Below the pieces are notes generated by a model. The model did no database searches. It had not been told where the DNA came from and was given only the letters and a program-made list of their open reading frames with translations. A program made the position numbers and the translations under genes. 64,000 nt of DNA from Lithodes maja (lineage: Eukaryota; Arthropoda; Malacostraca; Decapoda; Lithodidae), in the NCBI GenBank assembly GCA_037953745.1, contig JBAKBP010004465.1, forward strand, positions 62,001 through 126,000, read 5' to 3'. This document shows, piece by piece, positions 10,819 through 21,700 of the stretch (positions are counted from its first letter, which is position 1; the number at the start of each line of letters is the position of its first letter).

Positions 10819-11470
10819 CAGTTAACACTGTTTACACAATCGATGGTGGTACGTAGTGTGGTCAAAAGGTCAAAACCTAGGTACCTATCATAATTGGTTT
10901 CAGCAGATGGAAAAATCATGAATGGATGATGGTGACCATGATTTGGGGTGTTGGTAGCTACATAGAGGGGAGCTGTTTGCCCTCGATTTGGAATTATGCC
11001 ATCGTTTGCATCAATTAATACAATGGGGGATGGTTGGAGAGGCCCAAAGGTGGCCCGATGTTTGTTAAAGTAAGAGGAGAAAAGACACGAACGGAGGCGC
11101 CCGTGTCTAGCAAAAGTCTTGACTTAACACCTTGAATAGTAAGATGATTGTAAATAGGGGTTTTTCCTGAATTTGAGAAAGTCCCACCACGAGCACCCGC
11201 CAGTTTGACATAAGGTGGGCTGGGGCGGGTTAAAAACCCGGTTTATCTTGAATGTTCGAAAACTCCTCCAGTAGCACGGTTTCTTTGGGTGTTCCCTCGT
11301 CGGTTGCATCATCAATTCCTGCGGATCCTTCTTCGGTTATGGTGGCCACCCGTCGTGGCTTGATCCAAGGAATCTGGCCCCCAAAACTGAGGGAGTGTGG
11401 GACGACGGGTGACTAATTCCGAGAACGACTTCTTCAGAGATGTCAATAGGCACTTTGGGCTACAGGGTTT
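10819..11470. other. Gene-free stretch
   Basis: No open frame or domain recognised. Given its place just 3' (minus strand) of the gag-like ORF, part of 11330-11470 may be further internal sequence of LTR remnant M. Nothing supports a finer call. Confidence 0.5.
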
Positions 11471-12104
11471 CTAGTCTGAGGGTCTGACCCTGTCCCAGTC
11501 TTCCATCTTGTCCATGGAGCGATGAAAGGTGGCAGCAGTTGATGAGGCAGAAGGTTGAGGTTGGGTGGTGGCTCGACTAATCGCGGCTATCTTATCCTTC
11601 TCATGACTTTTCTGTAGTGCGAGGATGATCCGAATGATTGGTAAGTCGTCGTCATAACCTTTAGGTTCTATGATAGCAAAATGATCCCTCACAGACGCTG
11701 GTAAAACACGAATCAATGCACTAAACACGTTCTCTTTTCTTACGGCCGCGGTCTCGTTTGGAAAAGCTGTGACTACTAGCCGATATAACTGGTTAATCGT
11801 AGCATCTAGATTTCCTGTGAATTGAACACTGTGAAATTGCTGGTTCGCAATAATCTTACCGAGAGACGGATTAATAGCATTTTTTGTATACACTTCAAAC
11901 TGAGCCCAGGTCAAGTTGGGGGTGTCACGCACATAACCGGAAACGAGACATATGCCGTCCCATCTTCATTACTACCGTGTGAATTTTAGAAGTTTCGTCT
12001 TCCCTGAACACGATGTCAAGCACGGGCTTGACCACTTCGAGATAAATGTTAATATCATGGTCCTTTGGCTTGAAAGTAATAATTTCAAGTGATTTCCCTG
12101 CCAT
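11471..12104 (-). pseudogene. Gag-like ORF of LTR-type remnant M
   Basis: It starts with ATG at 12104-12102 (MAGKSLEII...), 80 bp inside an LTR edge, and runs to a stop near 11930. The next frame (11932-11471) continues it, so one frameshift separates the halves. No family domain is recognised. The protein aligns block by block with 47275-46528: HDINIYLEVVKP versus YDIATYLDIIKP, and NQLYRLVVTAF versus IQLYRYVRTTY. It is called gag by position, directly after a primer-binding-like site. The C-terminal half has Gln/Pro/Ser-rich sequence. No polymerase follows; the remainder of the element is missing or unrecognisable. Confidence 0.6.
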
Positions 12105-12160
12105 GGTGTTTGTGTATTGATTATACTGAGTGAGATAGAGAAACGAAGGCCGTCCCCCCG

Positions 12161-12182
12161 AGTTGAGACACCGCTGCCACCA
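12161..12182 (-). other. Primer-binding-like site of remnant M
   Basis: On the minus strand, directly after the LTR edge ...ggcataaca, comes tggtggcagcggtgtctc. The sequence is close to that at 47327-47344, next to the L LTR. A TGG start complementary to a tRNA 3' CCA is the normal layout of an LTR-element minus-strand primer site. The tRNA was not identified. Confidence 0.55.
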
Positions 12183-12183
12183 G

Positions 12184-12510
12184 TGTTATGCCACGTTTTC
12201 AGATAACGTGAGACAATCTGATTGCGATTTCCAAATTAGGAATCAGCGTTTATAATTAACATAGATACCCCTCTACTCGGTAGGGATCAACTGTATTTCT
12301 CTTAATCAACACACTAATAATAAGCAATGGACACAAAACACATAGGTAAAGGATACTCAGGTTTTATTCCTTAACTGCTAGGGTACAATCTCAATATGTC
12401 TCTGGAAAAGTAAGAATAAAATTCATATACAAATAATAATAATGTTACATATGAATAATAAATAACACGCAGAGAGGATAAGTCTCAAATCACAATAAAT
12501 AAGAGTCCTG
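12184..12510 (-). repeat. LTR-like edge of remnant M
   Basis: On the plus strand the LTR begins TGTTATGCC at 12184, as does the L LTR (22734 and 47346). The far boundary is not visible; AT-rich sequence runs on until RTE-like sequence starts near 12640, so the end given is approximate. A matching second LTR was not found in the window. Confidence 0.45.
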
Positions 12511-12639
12511 AAATAAATATGCAAAGCTCTCAAATATGGCTTGAATGCAAGTCAATAATAGTTACTGCGATGTTGGACACATACGTAGTACTGATAAGTA
12601 TGGAAACATACATACATAAAATTTTAAGACCGAGTGCTC

Positions 12640-14072
12640 CACACATACGTGCAGTTTCAGTCTCTTGTCCTCATGGCGGCGTTCCAGGCAACCCTGTTAA
12701 GGGCAGCTTCACTTGTCAAGTTTTTGGATTTGAGATCGGCATGTATAGTCCGATCCCAGGTCTTCCTCGGTCCACCCCTTGGTGCAGCTCCCTCCATAAT
12801 CACAGACCTGCATTTTTTCACTCAATTTTGTTCATCCATTCTCTCCACATGTCCATACCATCCCTGTCTACTTGTACGCATCACCTCGCTAATACTCTTT
12901 ATGCCTAAATGTCTCCTCAACTCATCATTTGTTATTCTATCCTGCAGCCTGGCCCCACACATCCATCTCACCATTCTCATCTCATTACGTTCCATTCTGT
13001 TGACATCCTTTTCTTTAACGGCCCACGTTTCTGAGGCATACTTCATTGCACTTCTAACACATGAGGCATACACCTTTTCCTTCAGGGGGAGAGGCATTCT
13101 TTTCATGGTCAGAACTGTCAGCAGTTCTCTGAACTTCCCCCAGCCACATCTAATTCTAGCAACAGTGTCAGCCTTGGCCCCACCACCGGCAGAGATGGTA
13201 TCTCCTAGGTAACAAAACTTGTCCACCAGCTCCAATGACATTTCCAAAGTTCACAGCCACAGGATCATCATTTAACACAAGCTCGCCTTTGCACACTACG
13301 TACTCAAATTTCTCTATTTCTGACTTATTCTTTGGCAGGGGTCCTTTTATTCTACTACAGTGCTTACTCCCATGGTGTACCCAACATCGACAGATATGCT
13401 ACATCAAATCGAGTTAGCGCCCACACCCTTTCCACACACTGCACGTGGGTATGCACCGCTCTTTTCCACATTGCCTTGTCTCAATCTACAATGCACAACC
13501 TTGGTTTTGTTAATATTGACTCTTAAACCCTTGCTCGCAATGCCCTCTCTCCATCTTCTGAATTCGGCCTCAGCATCTTGCATATTGTCAGCTATTAGGA
13601 CTAAATCGTCTGTATAAAACAGTTCCCACGGGATTCCGCCTCTAAAAACTCTAGAAAGTGCCTCCAGGACCATAATAAAGAGGAGGGGGCTTAACACTGA
13701 ACCCTGATGAACTCTAACACGGACTGTGAACTCATCACTCAGTACACCTTTCACCCTCACCGCAGTTCGTGAATCCTCATACATCTTCATTATCACACGC
13801 ACCAGCCACTCTTCCACACCAAGTTTCCTCATAGCCCACTGCACAACATCTCTAGGCACCCTGTCAAAGGCCTTCTCCAGGTCTACAAACACAAAGTAAA
13901 GATCCTTGCCTTTTAGTAAGTGTCTTTCCCGTATCTGCCTGACTATGAAGATAGCATCGGTTGTACCACGTCCTGGCATAAAACCAAACTGCCTATCATC
14001 AAACCCTCAAAGACTCTCTCACAGACCTTCATGATTTGGTCAAGCATTTTCCGGACCCTATAATACCTCTAT
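12640..14072 (-). pseudogene. RTE-like LINE: reverse transcriptase C-terminal half
   Basis: Minus-strand frames 13979-13404 and 13247-12822 form the second half of a LINE reverse transcriptase. They show YFVFVDLEKAFDRVPR, HQGSVLSPLLFIMVLEAL and the catalytic block FYTDDLVLIAD (YTDD, an unusual residue at the second position). The thumb follows: KFCYLGDTISAGGGA, then RSAMKYASETWAVKEKDV and MVRWMCGARLQDRI. This ending is characteristic of RTE-type elements. At least one frameshift separates the two frames and another lies near 14060. The element continues at 19662 beyond an inserted DNA transposon. The 3' tail (12645-12770) recurs at 3490-3612. Confidence 0.85.
14070..14072. repeat. 3-bp target-site duplication TAT, left copy
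   Basis: TAT precedes the transposon end at 14073 and recurs right after the other end at 19662-19664. Removing the element and one TAT restores the expected RTE reading around the Asp-Arg-Gly block, which supports the boundary independently. Confidence 0.85.
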
Positions 14073-17000
14073 TAGTCCATGAGCCAGGCCAGATATCGGT
14101 ACCACCTGGGGTGACTAAACACGAATGGTACTAAAATGTTTATAGAGTGACTGTAAGTACATTAAGATATGATAGCCTTCTCGCACTGGTAGCTTAGTCT
14201 AATTTTTTTGATGCAATAGGGGCGCTACCCAAAAATAAAGATTTTTAGCGTGACGCTCGGCGTTTTCCTCATTTTCTTTAAAATCCATCACACAATCATC
14301 GCGAAACTTTGAACACCTATGTAGAATTATATTCTCTACCAGAGTTGTTCCTAGGTATTTTTCAAATTTCCTCATATTTCGGAATATACTCTATATTTTG
14401 GGTATTTTCCTCTAAATCTAGAATAAATCCTTAAATATGGGGAACATTGAAAAATATATTCTAACAGCTCTTGTAGCTTATTTGATTCTCTACAAGAATT
14501 ATTCCGATGTGTATTTCAAGTTTCTCCATATTTAGGGGTTTATTTCATATTTGGGGATTTTTGGTTATATTTTGGGGATAATTTATTATTGGAAGGAGCA
14601 AACATATGTAGAGTGGTTTCCATGTAATGTGTTTGTTTGTTCATGGTTTAATGGTGATATTTTTTGCAGGTGTGTGTCGACTGTTTGACGGCAGGATGGA
14701 ACCATCTGCGAGGAAGAGAGCACGGATCGACTGTATCATCCACTGCTCTGATGATGACAGCGATGCTCTGGTGTCACCACAGGATTTGGACTCCTGGAAC
14801 ACATTGCTCAGGGCTGCAGAAATCAGGCAGCATGATCCAGTCCTGGAAGCAGCCAAGGGCCTTGAAGAAGGAGGAATACCACACATACATTATCACCGTA
14901 AATGTCGTAGTCTCTTTACAATGAAGAAGTCACTGGATTCTATCCTTGCCAAGGGTGTCAAGATAGAATCAGCAAGCGTCGACCCCAGGAGGAGGGCATC
15001 AAGGGATGCCCCTAGTACTAGCAGGGTGTATGCCAAAGGATGTATCTTCTGCGAGAAGTCAAGCAAGTACATAAAAACAACAAAGACAAGGGAGCCACTC
15101 ATACAGTGTGTTGAGCTACGAGCAGATGAGAAGATTCGCAGAGCAGCAATAAGGAAACTCAACCAGAGAATCCTTGGTTTAGTTAGCAGAGACCTTGTTG
15201 CTGCAGAGGGTCACTACCACAAGTCGTGCTACAAACTCTTCACAAAAGATGATTTCCCAGCGGCCGCCAGGTCGGGTGCAGGTGAAAATCAGGAAGAAAG
15301 CGAGGAAGCACGCTACGAAGAGGTTGAGACAGAAGCCCTCGAGGAACTCTGCTTGTATATAAGGACCAAATTATTCCCCAACCCAGAGGTACTGCCTATG
15401 ACAAACCTCACATCTAGGCTTGAGAGATCCATGATGTCCCGTGGTATTATCCAACTGAAACCAGCGACAAAGAAACATGTTCGCCGAAAGATTGAAACCG
15501 AGTTTGGAGAATCACTACGCTTTGTCCCAGATGAGAAAGGAAAGCTTCTAATCTATCCACGCAGCCTCTCAATGGACGACCTTGCCCGGCAAGCACACAA
15601 AATGGCAAAAGACCTGCAAGAAGCAAGAGCAGCTAACTCTGAAGATGTCTTAACCAAAGCAGGAATGCAGCTGAGGAATGAGATCAATAAACAAGATGTG
15701 AGTCAGCCATGGCCTCCCGATACAGATCAGAATGTCATTCCTGCAGCAGTCACTCAATTCCTGCACACCCTGCTGACAGGAGAGTGTGAGTGTGAAACTC
15801 CCTCTGAAAGAGCTCAACGTCTTGCCACTTCCTTTGGCAGTGACTTGGTCTTTGCTGTTACCAGTGGCAAGACAAAACCACCCAAGCACGTACTGCTGAC
15901 CAATGCTGTAAAGTCTTTGACAGGAAACACAGAACTGATCCGAACTCTGAATCGTCTTGGTCACTGTGTGTCTTACTCAATGTTTGAGGAGATCGATACA
16001 GCCCTTTGTATCCAGAAGCTGGAATGCTCAAAGGATGACATTCCACTGCCAGCAAACATCTACCCTGGTGTGTTCACAACCCTGGCCTGGGATAACATTG
16101 ACCGACTTGAAGAGACCCTAAGTGGAGCAGGTACTTCTCATAGAGTCAATGGCATTGCTGTCCAGTCCAAGGTTGCAGGCTCTGTGCCAGAGAAAGTCCT
16201 GCCAGAGATTACCAAGTCCAAGATAAGAAGCATCACTCAGACATCATCAATGCTGCCAATATACAATGTTGGGCGGCGGGCAGGGCCACCTAGGATTGAG
16301 ACTGCGTATGTCGACACTACCAAGGAAGTCCAGGATTCAAAGACAAAGAACCATATCTGGCTTCTTACTCGAATGTCAGACCATGAGGACCAGTCCATCA
16401 GCAGTTGGACTGGGTTCAACATCAAAATGCGCAGAGACATTGCAGTGGTTCAGGACACTGTAAGCTACCTGCCCACTATCAATGCTCCCGCAACAGAAAT
16501 GTCCACCGTTAATGAAATCTTGGAACAAACGCATGCTATCATGCAGTCCTTACAGCTTAACAAGATTGTGTGCGTGTTTGATCAAGCACTCTATGCCAAA
16601 GCTGCCGAAGTTATCTGGAAACAAGAGAAGTTCAAGAACATTATCATCAGGATGGGCGTCTTCCACACAATCTGTAATCTCATCTCCACCATAGGAAAGA
16701 GGTTTCAAGATGCAGGTCTTAGAGATCTGTGTGTGGAATCAGGTATCATCGCAGAAGGATCAGTGTCAGGAGTGATGAACGGCAAGAGGTACAACAGAGC
16801 AGTGAGACTACACAAGCTCGTGTATGAAGCACTGATGAGGCTTGCATGGAAAGGCTTCCTTTCATGGCTAGAAGAAAACCATTCAAGGGACATACACCAT
16901 CTAGATGAAACACTGAAGGACATCAACAGCTTTCACAGCAATGTGTCTCAGGGACTCTTTCAAGAGCTGATGGAGAGTGAATCATGCACACATATCATGA

Positions 17001-19661
17001 AGCTTTTCCAAGTTTATCTTGAGACCCTCAGAGATGAACACAACCTCTCAGCATTCTGGATGTCATACCTGGACATGGTTGAGATCATGCTGGACTTAAT
17101 TCGAGCCTCCAGAGAAGGCAACTGGATGCTCCACCTAGGAGCAATCCGACAGATGATACCGTGGTGTTTTGCCTATGACAAAGTGAACTATGCCCGGTTC
17201 CTAACCTACTACTATGCCTTGATGTCTCGACTGCCCATTGAACACCCAGAGGTCCATGAACACTTCATGCAAGGTGGCTTTTCGGTCCAGATCGGTAGCA
17301 AGAATCCCTTTGGACGGATCCCTGTGGACCAGACAATCGAAGAGACGATCAACAAAGACACCCAGACACCAGGGGGCACAAAAGGCTTCAGCCTGAAAGG
17401 CGGAGCTGTCGCCAGGTACTACCTGACATCGGAGTATCGCAGCAGGTACTTAAGGCAGCTCAGGACTATGGTAGTAGGCCAAAAGTATACTGACTTCAGC
17501 CACCCAGACCTACAGATGGCCAGGATTAGAAGAGATGAGGCCGATGTCCAATCTTTAGTTCAACTGATGGAGACCAGCTGGTTGAACCCCTTCAACGCAG
17601 AGCAAGAAGATCTTGTCAGTTTGTCAACTGCGACTATGGCACCACCAGAAGTTGTCAAAGACCTTCTAGGGGCCTACAGAATAGGAGAGGATGCATATCA
17701 AGCCTTCAAGGAAGAGCGCCTGGAGATCGATACGCCAACTATACAGTTTCATGACACGATGACGAAGACGAAACTGAGAACGTTCACTAACATCAGAATG
17801 AAGCCACGCTCACAAGACCATGCCAAGGAGGCTATCTTAAAGGCTGACAGGAACCTATTTGGCCAGATGATCCTTGTTGCCGAGAACAGAAAGCTCAAAA
17901 TGAGTGATGTCTTGGCTCATCCCCTTGGGCCTTTGCCTTGGGCACTTGCCAGCGGTGATGGGTCTCTCCGCAAGACCAACAAGGCTGCCCTAGCAAAGGA
18001 GTTAGAGAGGAATGTTTCTCCTGCAGAAGTGATACCCGAGCCCTCTGCTACCATAATTGATGGGATGAGCCTGGTCCACAAACTGAAGGGAAACGACAAA
18101 ACTTTTTCACAGCTTGCAGGTACAGCACTGAGTCACGCTGTTCATGAAGGTGCTAAGAGCAGGCGCATTGATGTTGTGTTTGATATCTACAAGGAGACAT
18201 CCATCAAGGATGCAGAACGAGCCAAAAGAAGTGCAGGCACAGGAATTCATTTCAAGAACATTCAACCTGGGCACAACATCCAGCAGTGGAGAAAGTTACT
18301 CGGTAGTTCCTCCAACAAGGCAAGTCTTATCAAGTTCTTGGTAGAAGAATGGAAGGCACCACAGCACAGGGAGAAGCTCAAGGACAAGGAGCTGTATGTC
18401 ACATGTGAGCAGCGCTGCTTCAAGATCACCAAAGAGCAGTGGGAAGAGGCTCCTGAGCTTAAGTCAACTCAAGAAGAAGCAGACACACGCCTTCTTCTCC
18501 ATGCACTTCATGCAGCAGAATCTGGGAACAAGTCTGTCATCATCACTGCAGAAGATACAGACGTCATGGTGTTGTGTCTTGGCATGTGCCACAAGATCCC
18601 ATCCCATCTGTTCCAGAAGTGCGGGACGAAGAACCGGACAAGATTCCTGGATATCACCACACTGAGCCGCACACTGGGAGGCAGCGTGTGTGATTCATTG
18701 ATTGGTATGCATGCCTTTACAGGCTGTGATACCGTCAGTGCATTCGCTGGCCGAGGGAAGATGACGACACTCAAGCAGGTGAAGATGGACAAGACATACC
18801 AGGATGCTTTTCACGAACTTGGACGCTCATGGGAAGTGTCTCCTGAACTCTTTGAGAAGCTACAGGAAATCACCTGCCACATGTACCTACCATCTACCCA
18901 CACAACTAAGGTAAACAAGCTTCGGTATGAGCTGTTCTGTGCAAGACGTGGAGAGGTAGAGTCAAGTCAACTCCCTCCTTGTGAGGACTGCCTCTTCATG
19001 CATGCACTGCGTGCAAACTACCAGGCTGCGATCTGGAGGAGAAGTCTTCAGAGCCAGCCATTTGTTGCGAACCCAACAGACTGCGGTTGGATGACAGATG
19101 AGGACGGTAAGCTTGCCGTCAACTGGATGCGAGGCTCACCAGCACCAGATGCTGTTATGCAGCTACTGTCTTGCAAGTGTGTGCGGTCATGCGAACTCCC
19201 TAAGTGTACTTGCCTCAGCAATGGTCTAAAATGCACGGACATGTGCAGGTTACAGACATGTCAGAACACGGCTATTGAAGAAGAGCCGGTGGCACAACAG
19301 TCAGATTCCGAGTCTGATGTAGATGATATTTAGGAGTAGTAATTTGCCATAATAGTATGTACAAGCCCATGGCATGCTTAGTGTGTATTTACAGGACTTG
19401 TATTAAATGTGACAATTACTATATGCATTTTGTTGACATTTAGGCATTCCTGTCCCCAAATTTGACATTTTAAAAAATTTCGGACTTTTCGGTAGGGTAT
19501 GTCTATTCAAGAAGTGATAACGACCATTAAGCTACCAATGTGCAAGGGCTATCATATCAAAACATAAACTAGAGACATGTAGCAAGCTAAAAACACCTAA
19601 GAGAATTAGTCACCCCGGGTGGTACCGATATCCCAAAATTCGGGTCTTGGCTCATGGACTA
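14073..19661 (+). mobile_element. Autonomous DNA transposon, Academ-like
   Basis: A 5589-bp element with terminal inverted repeats starting tagtccatgagcca (left 14073, right inverse ending 19661). The repeats continue through tatcggtaccacc and gatatgatagcc for roughly 140 bp, imperfectly; the right arm has about 9 extra bases near its tip. It generated a 3-bp TAT duplication inside the RTE-like LINE. A single long ORF fills the interior. The TIRs, 3-bp duplication and a transposase fused to an XPG/PIN-type nuclease fit Academ as I know it. The superfamily name is inference; that it is a DNA transposon is well supported. Confidence 0.85.
14696..19333 (+). CDS. Transposase with PIN/XPG-type nuclease and CXC domain
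   Basis: Uninterrupted frame; the open reading begins at ATG 14627, but the ATG at 14696 (gcaggATGG) is the better start because an acceptor-like ttttttgcag lies at 14660-14669 between them. Residues are numbered from 14627. The N-terminus has two zinc-type segments, CIIHC...HYHRKC (about 36-95) and GCIFCEK...HYHKSCYKLF (138-205). A central transposase-like region follows: LAWDNIDRLEETLSG (486), VCVFDQALYAK (648), GVFHTICNLI (676) and ESGIIAEGSV (704), giving candidate acidic residues of an RNase H fold, then VDQTIEETINKD (near 900). From about 1143 a PIN/FEN1-like nuclease shows IIDGMSLVH, DVVFDIY..SIKDAERAKR, EEADTRLLLHA, AEDTDVMVL and FTGCDTVSAFAGRGK. A tesmin-type CXC cysteine cluster lies at 1516-1546, followed by an acidic tail. 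No stop or shift is seen, so it may be functional. Confidence 0.8.
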   Translation: MEPSARKRARIDCIIHCSDDDSDALVSPQDLDSWNTLLRAAEIRQHDPVLEAAKGLEEGGIPHIHYHRKCRSLFTMKKSLDSILAKGVKIESASVDPRRRASRDAPSTSRVYAKGCIFCEKSSKYIKTTKTREPLIQCVELRADEKIRRAAIRKLNQRILGLVSRDLVAAEGHYHKSCYKLFTKDDFPAAARSGAGENQEESEEARYEEVETEALEELCLYIRTKLFPNPEVLPMTNLTSRLERSMMSRGIIQLKPATKKHVRRKIETEFGESLRFVPDEKGKLLIYPRSLSMDDLARQAHKMAKDLQEARAANSEDVLTKAGMQLRNEINKQDVSQPWPPDTDQNVIPAAVTQFLHTLLTGECECETPSERAQRLATSFGSDLVFAVTSGKTKPPKHVLLTNAVKSLTGNTELIRTLNRLGHCVSYSMFEEIDTALCIQKLECSKDDIPLPANIYPGVFTTLAWDNIDRLEETLSGAGTSHRVNGIAVQSKVAGSVPEKVLPEITKSKIRSITQTSSMLPIYNVGRRAGPPRIETAYVDTTKEVQDSKTKNHIWLLTRMSDHEDQSISSWTGFNIKMRRDIAVVQDTVSYLPTINAPATEMSTVNEILEQTHAIMQSLQLNKIVCVFDQALYAKAAEVIWKQEKFKNIIIRMGVFHTICNLISTIGKRFQDAGLRDLCVESGIIAEGSVSGVMNGKRYNRAVRLHKLVYEALMRLAWKGFLSWLEENHSRDIHHLDETLKDINSFHSNVSQGLFQELMESESCTHIMKLFQVYLETLRDEHNLSAFWMSYLDMVEIMLDLIRASREGNWMLHLGAIRQMIPWCFAYDKVNYARFLTYYYALMSRLPIEHPEVHEHFMQGGFSVQIGSKNPFGRIPVDQTIEETINKDTQTPGGTKGFSLKGGAVARYYLTSEYRSRYLRQLRTMVVGQKYTDFSHPDLQMARIRRDEADVQSLVQLMETSWLNPFNAEQEDLVSLSTATMAPPEVVKDLLGAYRIGEDAYQAFKEERLEIDTPTIQFHDTMTKTKLRTFTNIRMKPRSQDHAKEAILKADRNLFGQMILVAENRKLKMSDVLAHPLGPLPWALASGDGSLRKTNKAALAKELERNVSPAEVIPEPSATIIDGMSLVHKLKGNDKTFSQLAGTALSHAVHEGAKSRRIDVVFDIYKETSIKDAERAKRSAGTGIHFKNIQPGHNIQQWRKLLGSSSNKASLIKFLVEEWKAPQHREKLKDKELYVTCEQRCFKITKEQWEEAPELKSTQEEADTRLLLHALHAAESGNKSVIITAEDTDVMVLCLGMCHKIPSHLFQKCGTKNRTRFLDITTLSRTLGGSVCDSLIGMHAFTGCDTVSAFAGRGKMTTLKQVKMDKTYQDAFHELGRSWEVSPELFEKLQEITCHMYLPSTHTTKVNKLRYELFCARRGEVESSQLPPCEDCLFMHALRANYQAAIWRRSLQSQPFVANPTDCGWMTDEDGKLAVNWMRGSPAPDAVMQLLSCKCVRSCELPKCTCLSNGLKCTDMCRLQTCQNTAIEEEPVAQQSDSESDVDDI

Positions 19662-20508
19662 TATCTAGCGCATCCCCTTTTCCTCTGTATATATTTACTA
19701 TTACACTTTTTTTGCCAATCCTCGGGGATTTTCTCATCTTTAATAATGGTGTTTATCAACTCCGTGACTAAGTTGACACCAGTCTCCCCTGATGCTTTTA
19801 TCATCTCAGCGACAATGTCAGAGCACCCTGGAGCTTTACTGTCCTTCATTTTATTGATTGCGTCGCTCACTACTATCTATCCAGTATATATTCGCCTTCC
19901 AGATACCTCCTTCCGTAACCATTTCCTCCATGTACCCCCTCGTATCCATCTGCAGATGCTCCCACGTGACCATTCAGGTCCCCTCCCAGGATTGTTATTT
20001 CATTCTCCGAGAGGCCCGAAATGATACTGACGGTGTAATTCCAGAAGTCCTTTTTTATCTCTTTCTGTAGGCCAGCCTATGGAGCATATGCAGAAATCAC
20101 ATTTAGAATTCTTTCACCAACTTTCAATTTTAAAACAATCAGCCTTTCACTAACTCTCGTAATCTGAAGCACACTTTCCGCCAGCTCTTCAGCCACCAGA
20201 ACACCCACTCCTCCTTTCGCTTTATCAGTCTCCACCCCCTCCCAGTAGATCCTATATCTTTTCTTTCTTCCAACAATCCACTGTACCCCAGGACATTTCC
20301 AGAGTGTTTCCTGGGCACAGCAGACGTCTACTTGCCTCCTCTCGCACATTTCAGTCACTTCATTTGCACGCAGATTCAAACTACCAACATTCACACTAGC
20401 AAGTCTGAGATTGTGGGGGGCATTTGTCCTTATCCTGTGTGGTTTTGGATCATCGGACTTATGTTGTTTCTCTTTAGGTTTAGTCATATTCGGTAAATTG
20501 GCTGGCAA
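19662..20508 (-). pseudogene. RTE-like LINE: endonuclease and RT N-terminal half
   Basis: Minus strand. Frame 20508-20077 holds the AP-type endonuclease start, RLASVNVGSLNLRANEV and VDVCCAQETLWK, then GGVGVLVAEEL. Frame 19870-19652 holds the beginning of the reverse transcriptase: SDAINKMKDSKAPGCSDIVAEMIKA and IPEDWQKK..., followed by the IYKGKGDALD-type block broken by a frameshift. It joins 14072-12640 once the inserted transposon is removed. The catalytic GD-N and SDH parts of the endonuclease are not in a continuous frame, so this copy is dead. Confidence 0.8.
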
Positions 20509-21115
20509 ATGGGCATCAACCCCAGAACTCCGGCTCCAGTCTACCCCGGGACCATTCCCAGCACCTTCCCCAAAGAGATTACAAATTTACAAGGGGGTAG
20601 GATCCAGTGGCCTCGGTGCGCCCCACCAGATCCAGCCGCAGGGACGCACCCCGTGCGCGTACACGGCACTACGACTGGTCCGGTATTTTTCGCCCAATGA
20701 CAGGGCAGCCTCCTGGAGTGCTACCACCAGGTTCGGGCTCCTATACTATTGGGCGGAAAGTGCCAGTCCGGGGAAACACTATGCACTGTACCCTCTGGAT
20801 CCATTTCGTCCAGGTTGGGCCCAAGGCGCCAGGTTCGGGTCCAGAGGGAGCGACATCCACCGCCAGTGTGCCGCCATAAGGCAACTTGGAGCTAGAACAA
20901 TGAAGCCCTGTCACAGCACTGTCAACAAAGGAGTACAAAGGAAATCAAGCAACAACATATCTAGTGACCCTTCTAGGTTGCTTGTCCTCCAAAACACTGA
21001 GGATCAAGTGTCCAAACAGTGGTTTAGAGTGGGTAAGGGAACATTGGAAAGGGAATTACTGCCCTGGAACTAATGTCCATGGCAGGATTAGGAAGTTAGT
21101 AGGGGACAGATGGGT
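20509..21115 (-). other. Probable RTE-like LINE 5' leader
   Basis: GC-richer sequence without a recognised domain, between the endonuclease start and the tail of the next LINE fragment. By position on the minus strand it would be the leader of the RTE-like element. The upstream boundary is not defined by any duplication that I could see. Confidence 0.35.
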
Positions 21116-21129
21116 TAGTAACTGAGGGG

Positions 21130-21700
21130 GGGATAAAATAAAGTTATTAATTTACAAACGCAGTCAGTCGCGGGTTTGATGCGAGATATTTGTCTAGGCG
21201 GAGTTTAAATGAATCAACGGTGATGCAGTCTATAACGTTTCGGGGAATCCCATTCCACAAGTTGACAACTTGATTGAAGAAGAAATTCTTAGATTCGTGT
21301 GAGTTAAAAGATTTACCAATAATTTTGCAACCGTTTCCCCGCGTGTAATTAGATTGGTCGATAGTGAAGTACTTACTACAGTTCATATTGTTGATGCCTT
21401 TGATGATTTTGAACACTTGAATTAAGTCACCTCTTAATCTGCGCTGGGTTAAAGGAAATAGATTTAATTCTCTAAGACGCTCTTCGTATGGTTTGTTCTT
21501 TAGGCTAGGTATAATTTTGGTAACTCTACGTTGAACTCGTTCTAGCTTGTTTATATCTTTTTGGTAATAAGGGCACCAGGATTGAACGCAGTATTCCAGA
21601 AGAGGGCGGACTAAGGAATTGTAAAGGGTTAGGATAACTTCTTTGGATTTATGCTCATATGTCATATGAGAACAATGCCAGCACCAATAACAAGGCTTCA
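21130..21700 (-). pseudogene. CR1/L2-type LINE 3' fragment
   Basis: The minus-strand frame within 21740-21147 is the C-terminal tail of a LINE reverse transcriptase protein: TLYNSLVRPLLEYCVQSW, DINKLERVQRRVTKII, LRELNLFPLTQRRLRGDLIQVFKI and FFFNQVVNLWNGIPRNVID. This ending is very common in CR1/L2-related and allied LINEs. The frame is open for about 180 codons, so decay is mild, but the catalytic domain is absent (5' truncation). The 3' end is near 21130, in AT-rich sequence. Confidence 0.8.

Noticed and set aside
14627..14695. The first 23 codons of the large transposase frame as its true N-terminus
   Set aside because: They are hydrophobic and precede an acceptor-like site. The ATG at 14696 has the better context and begins the recognisable protein.
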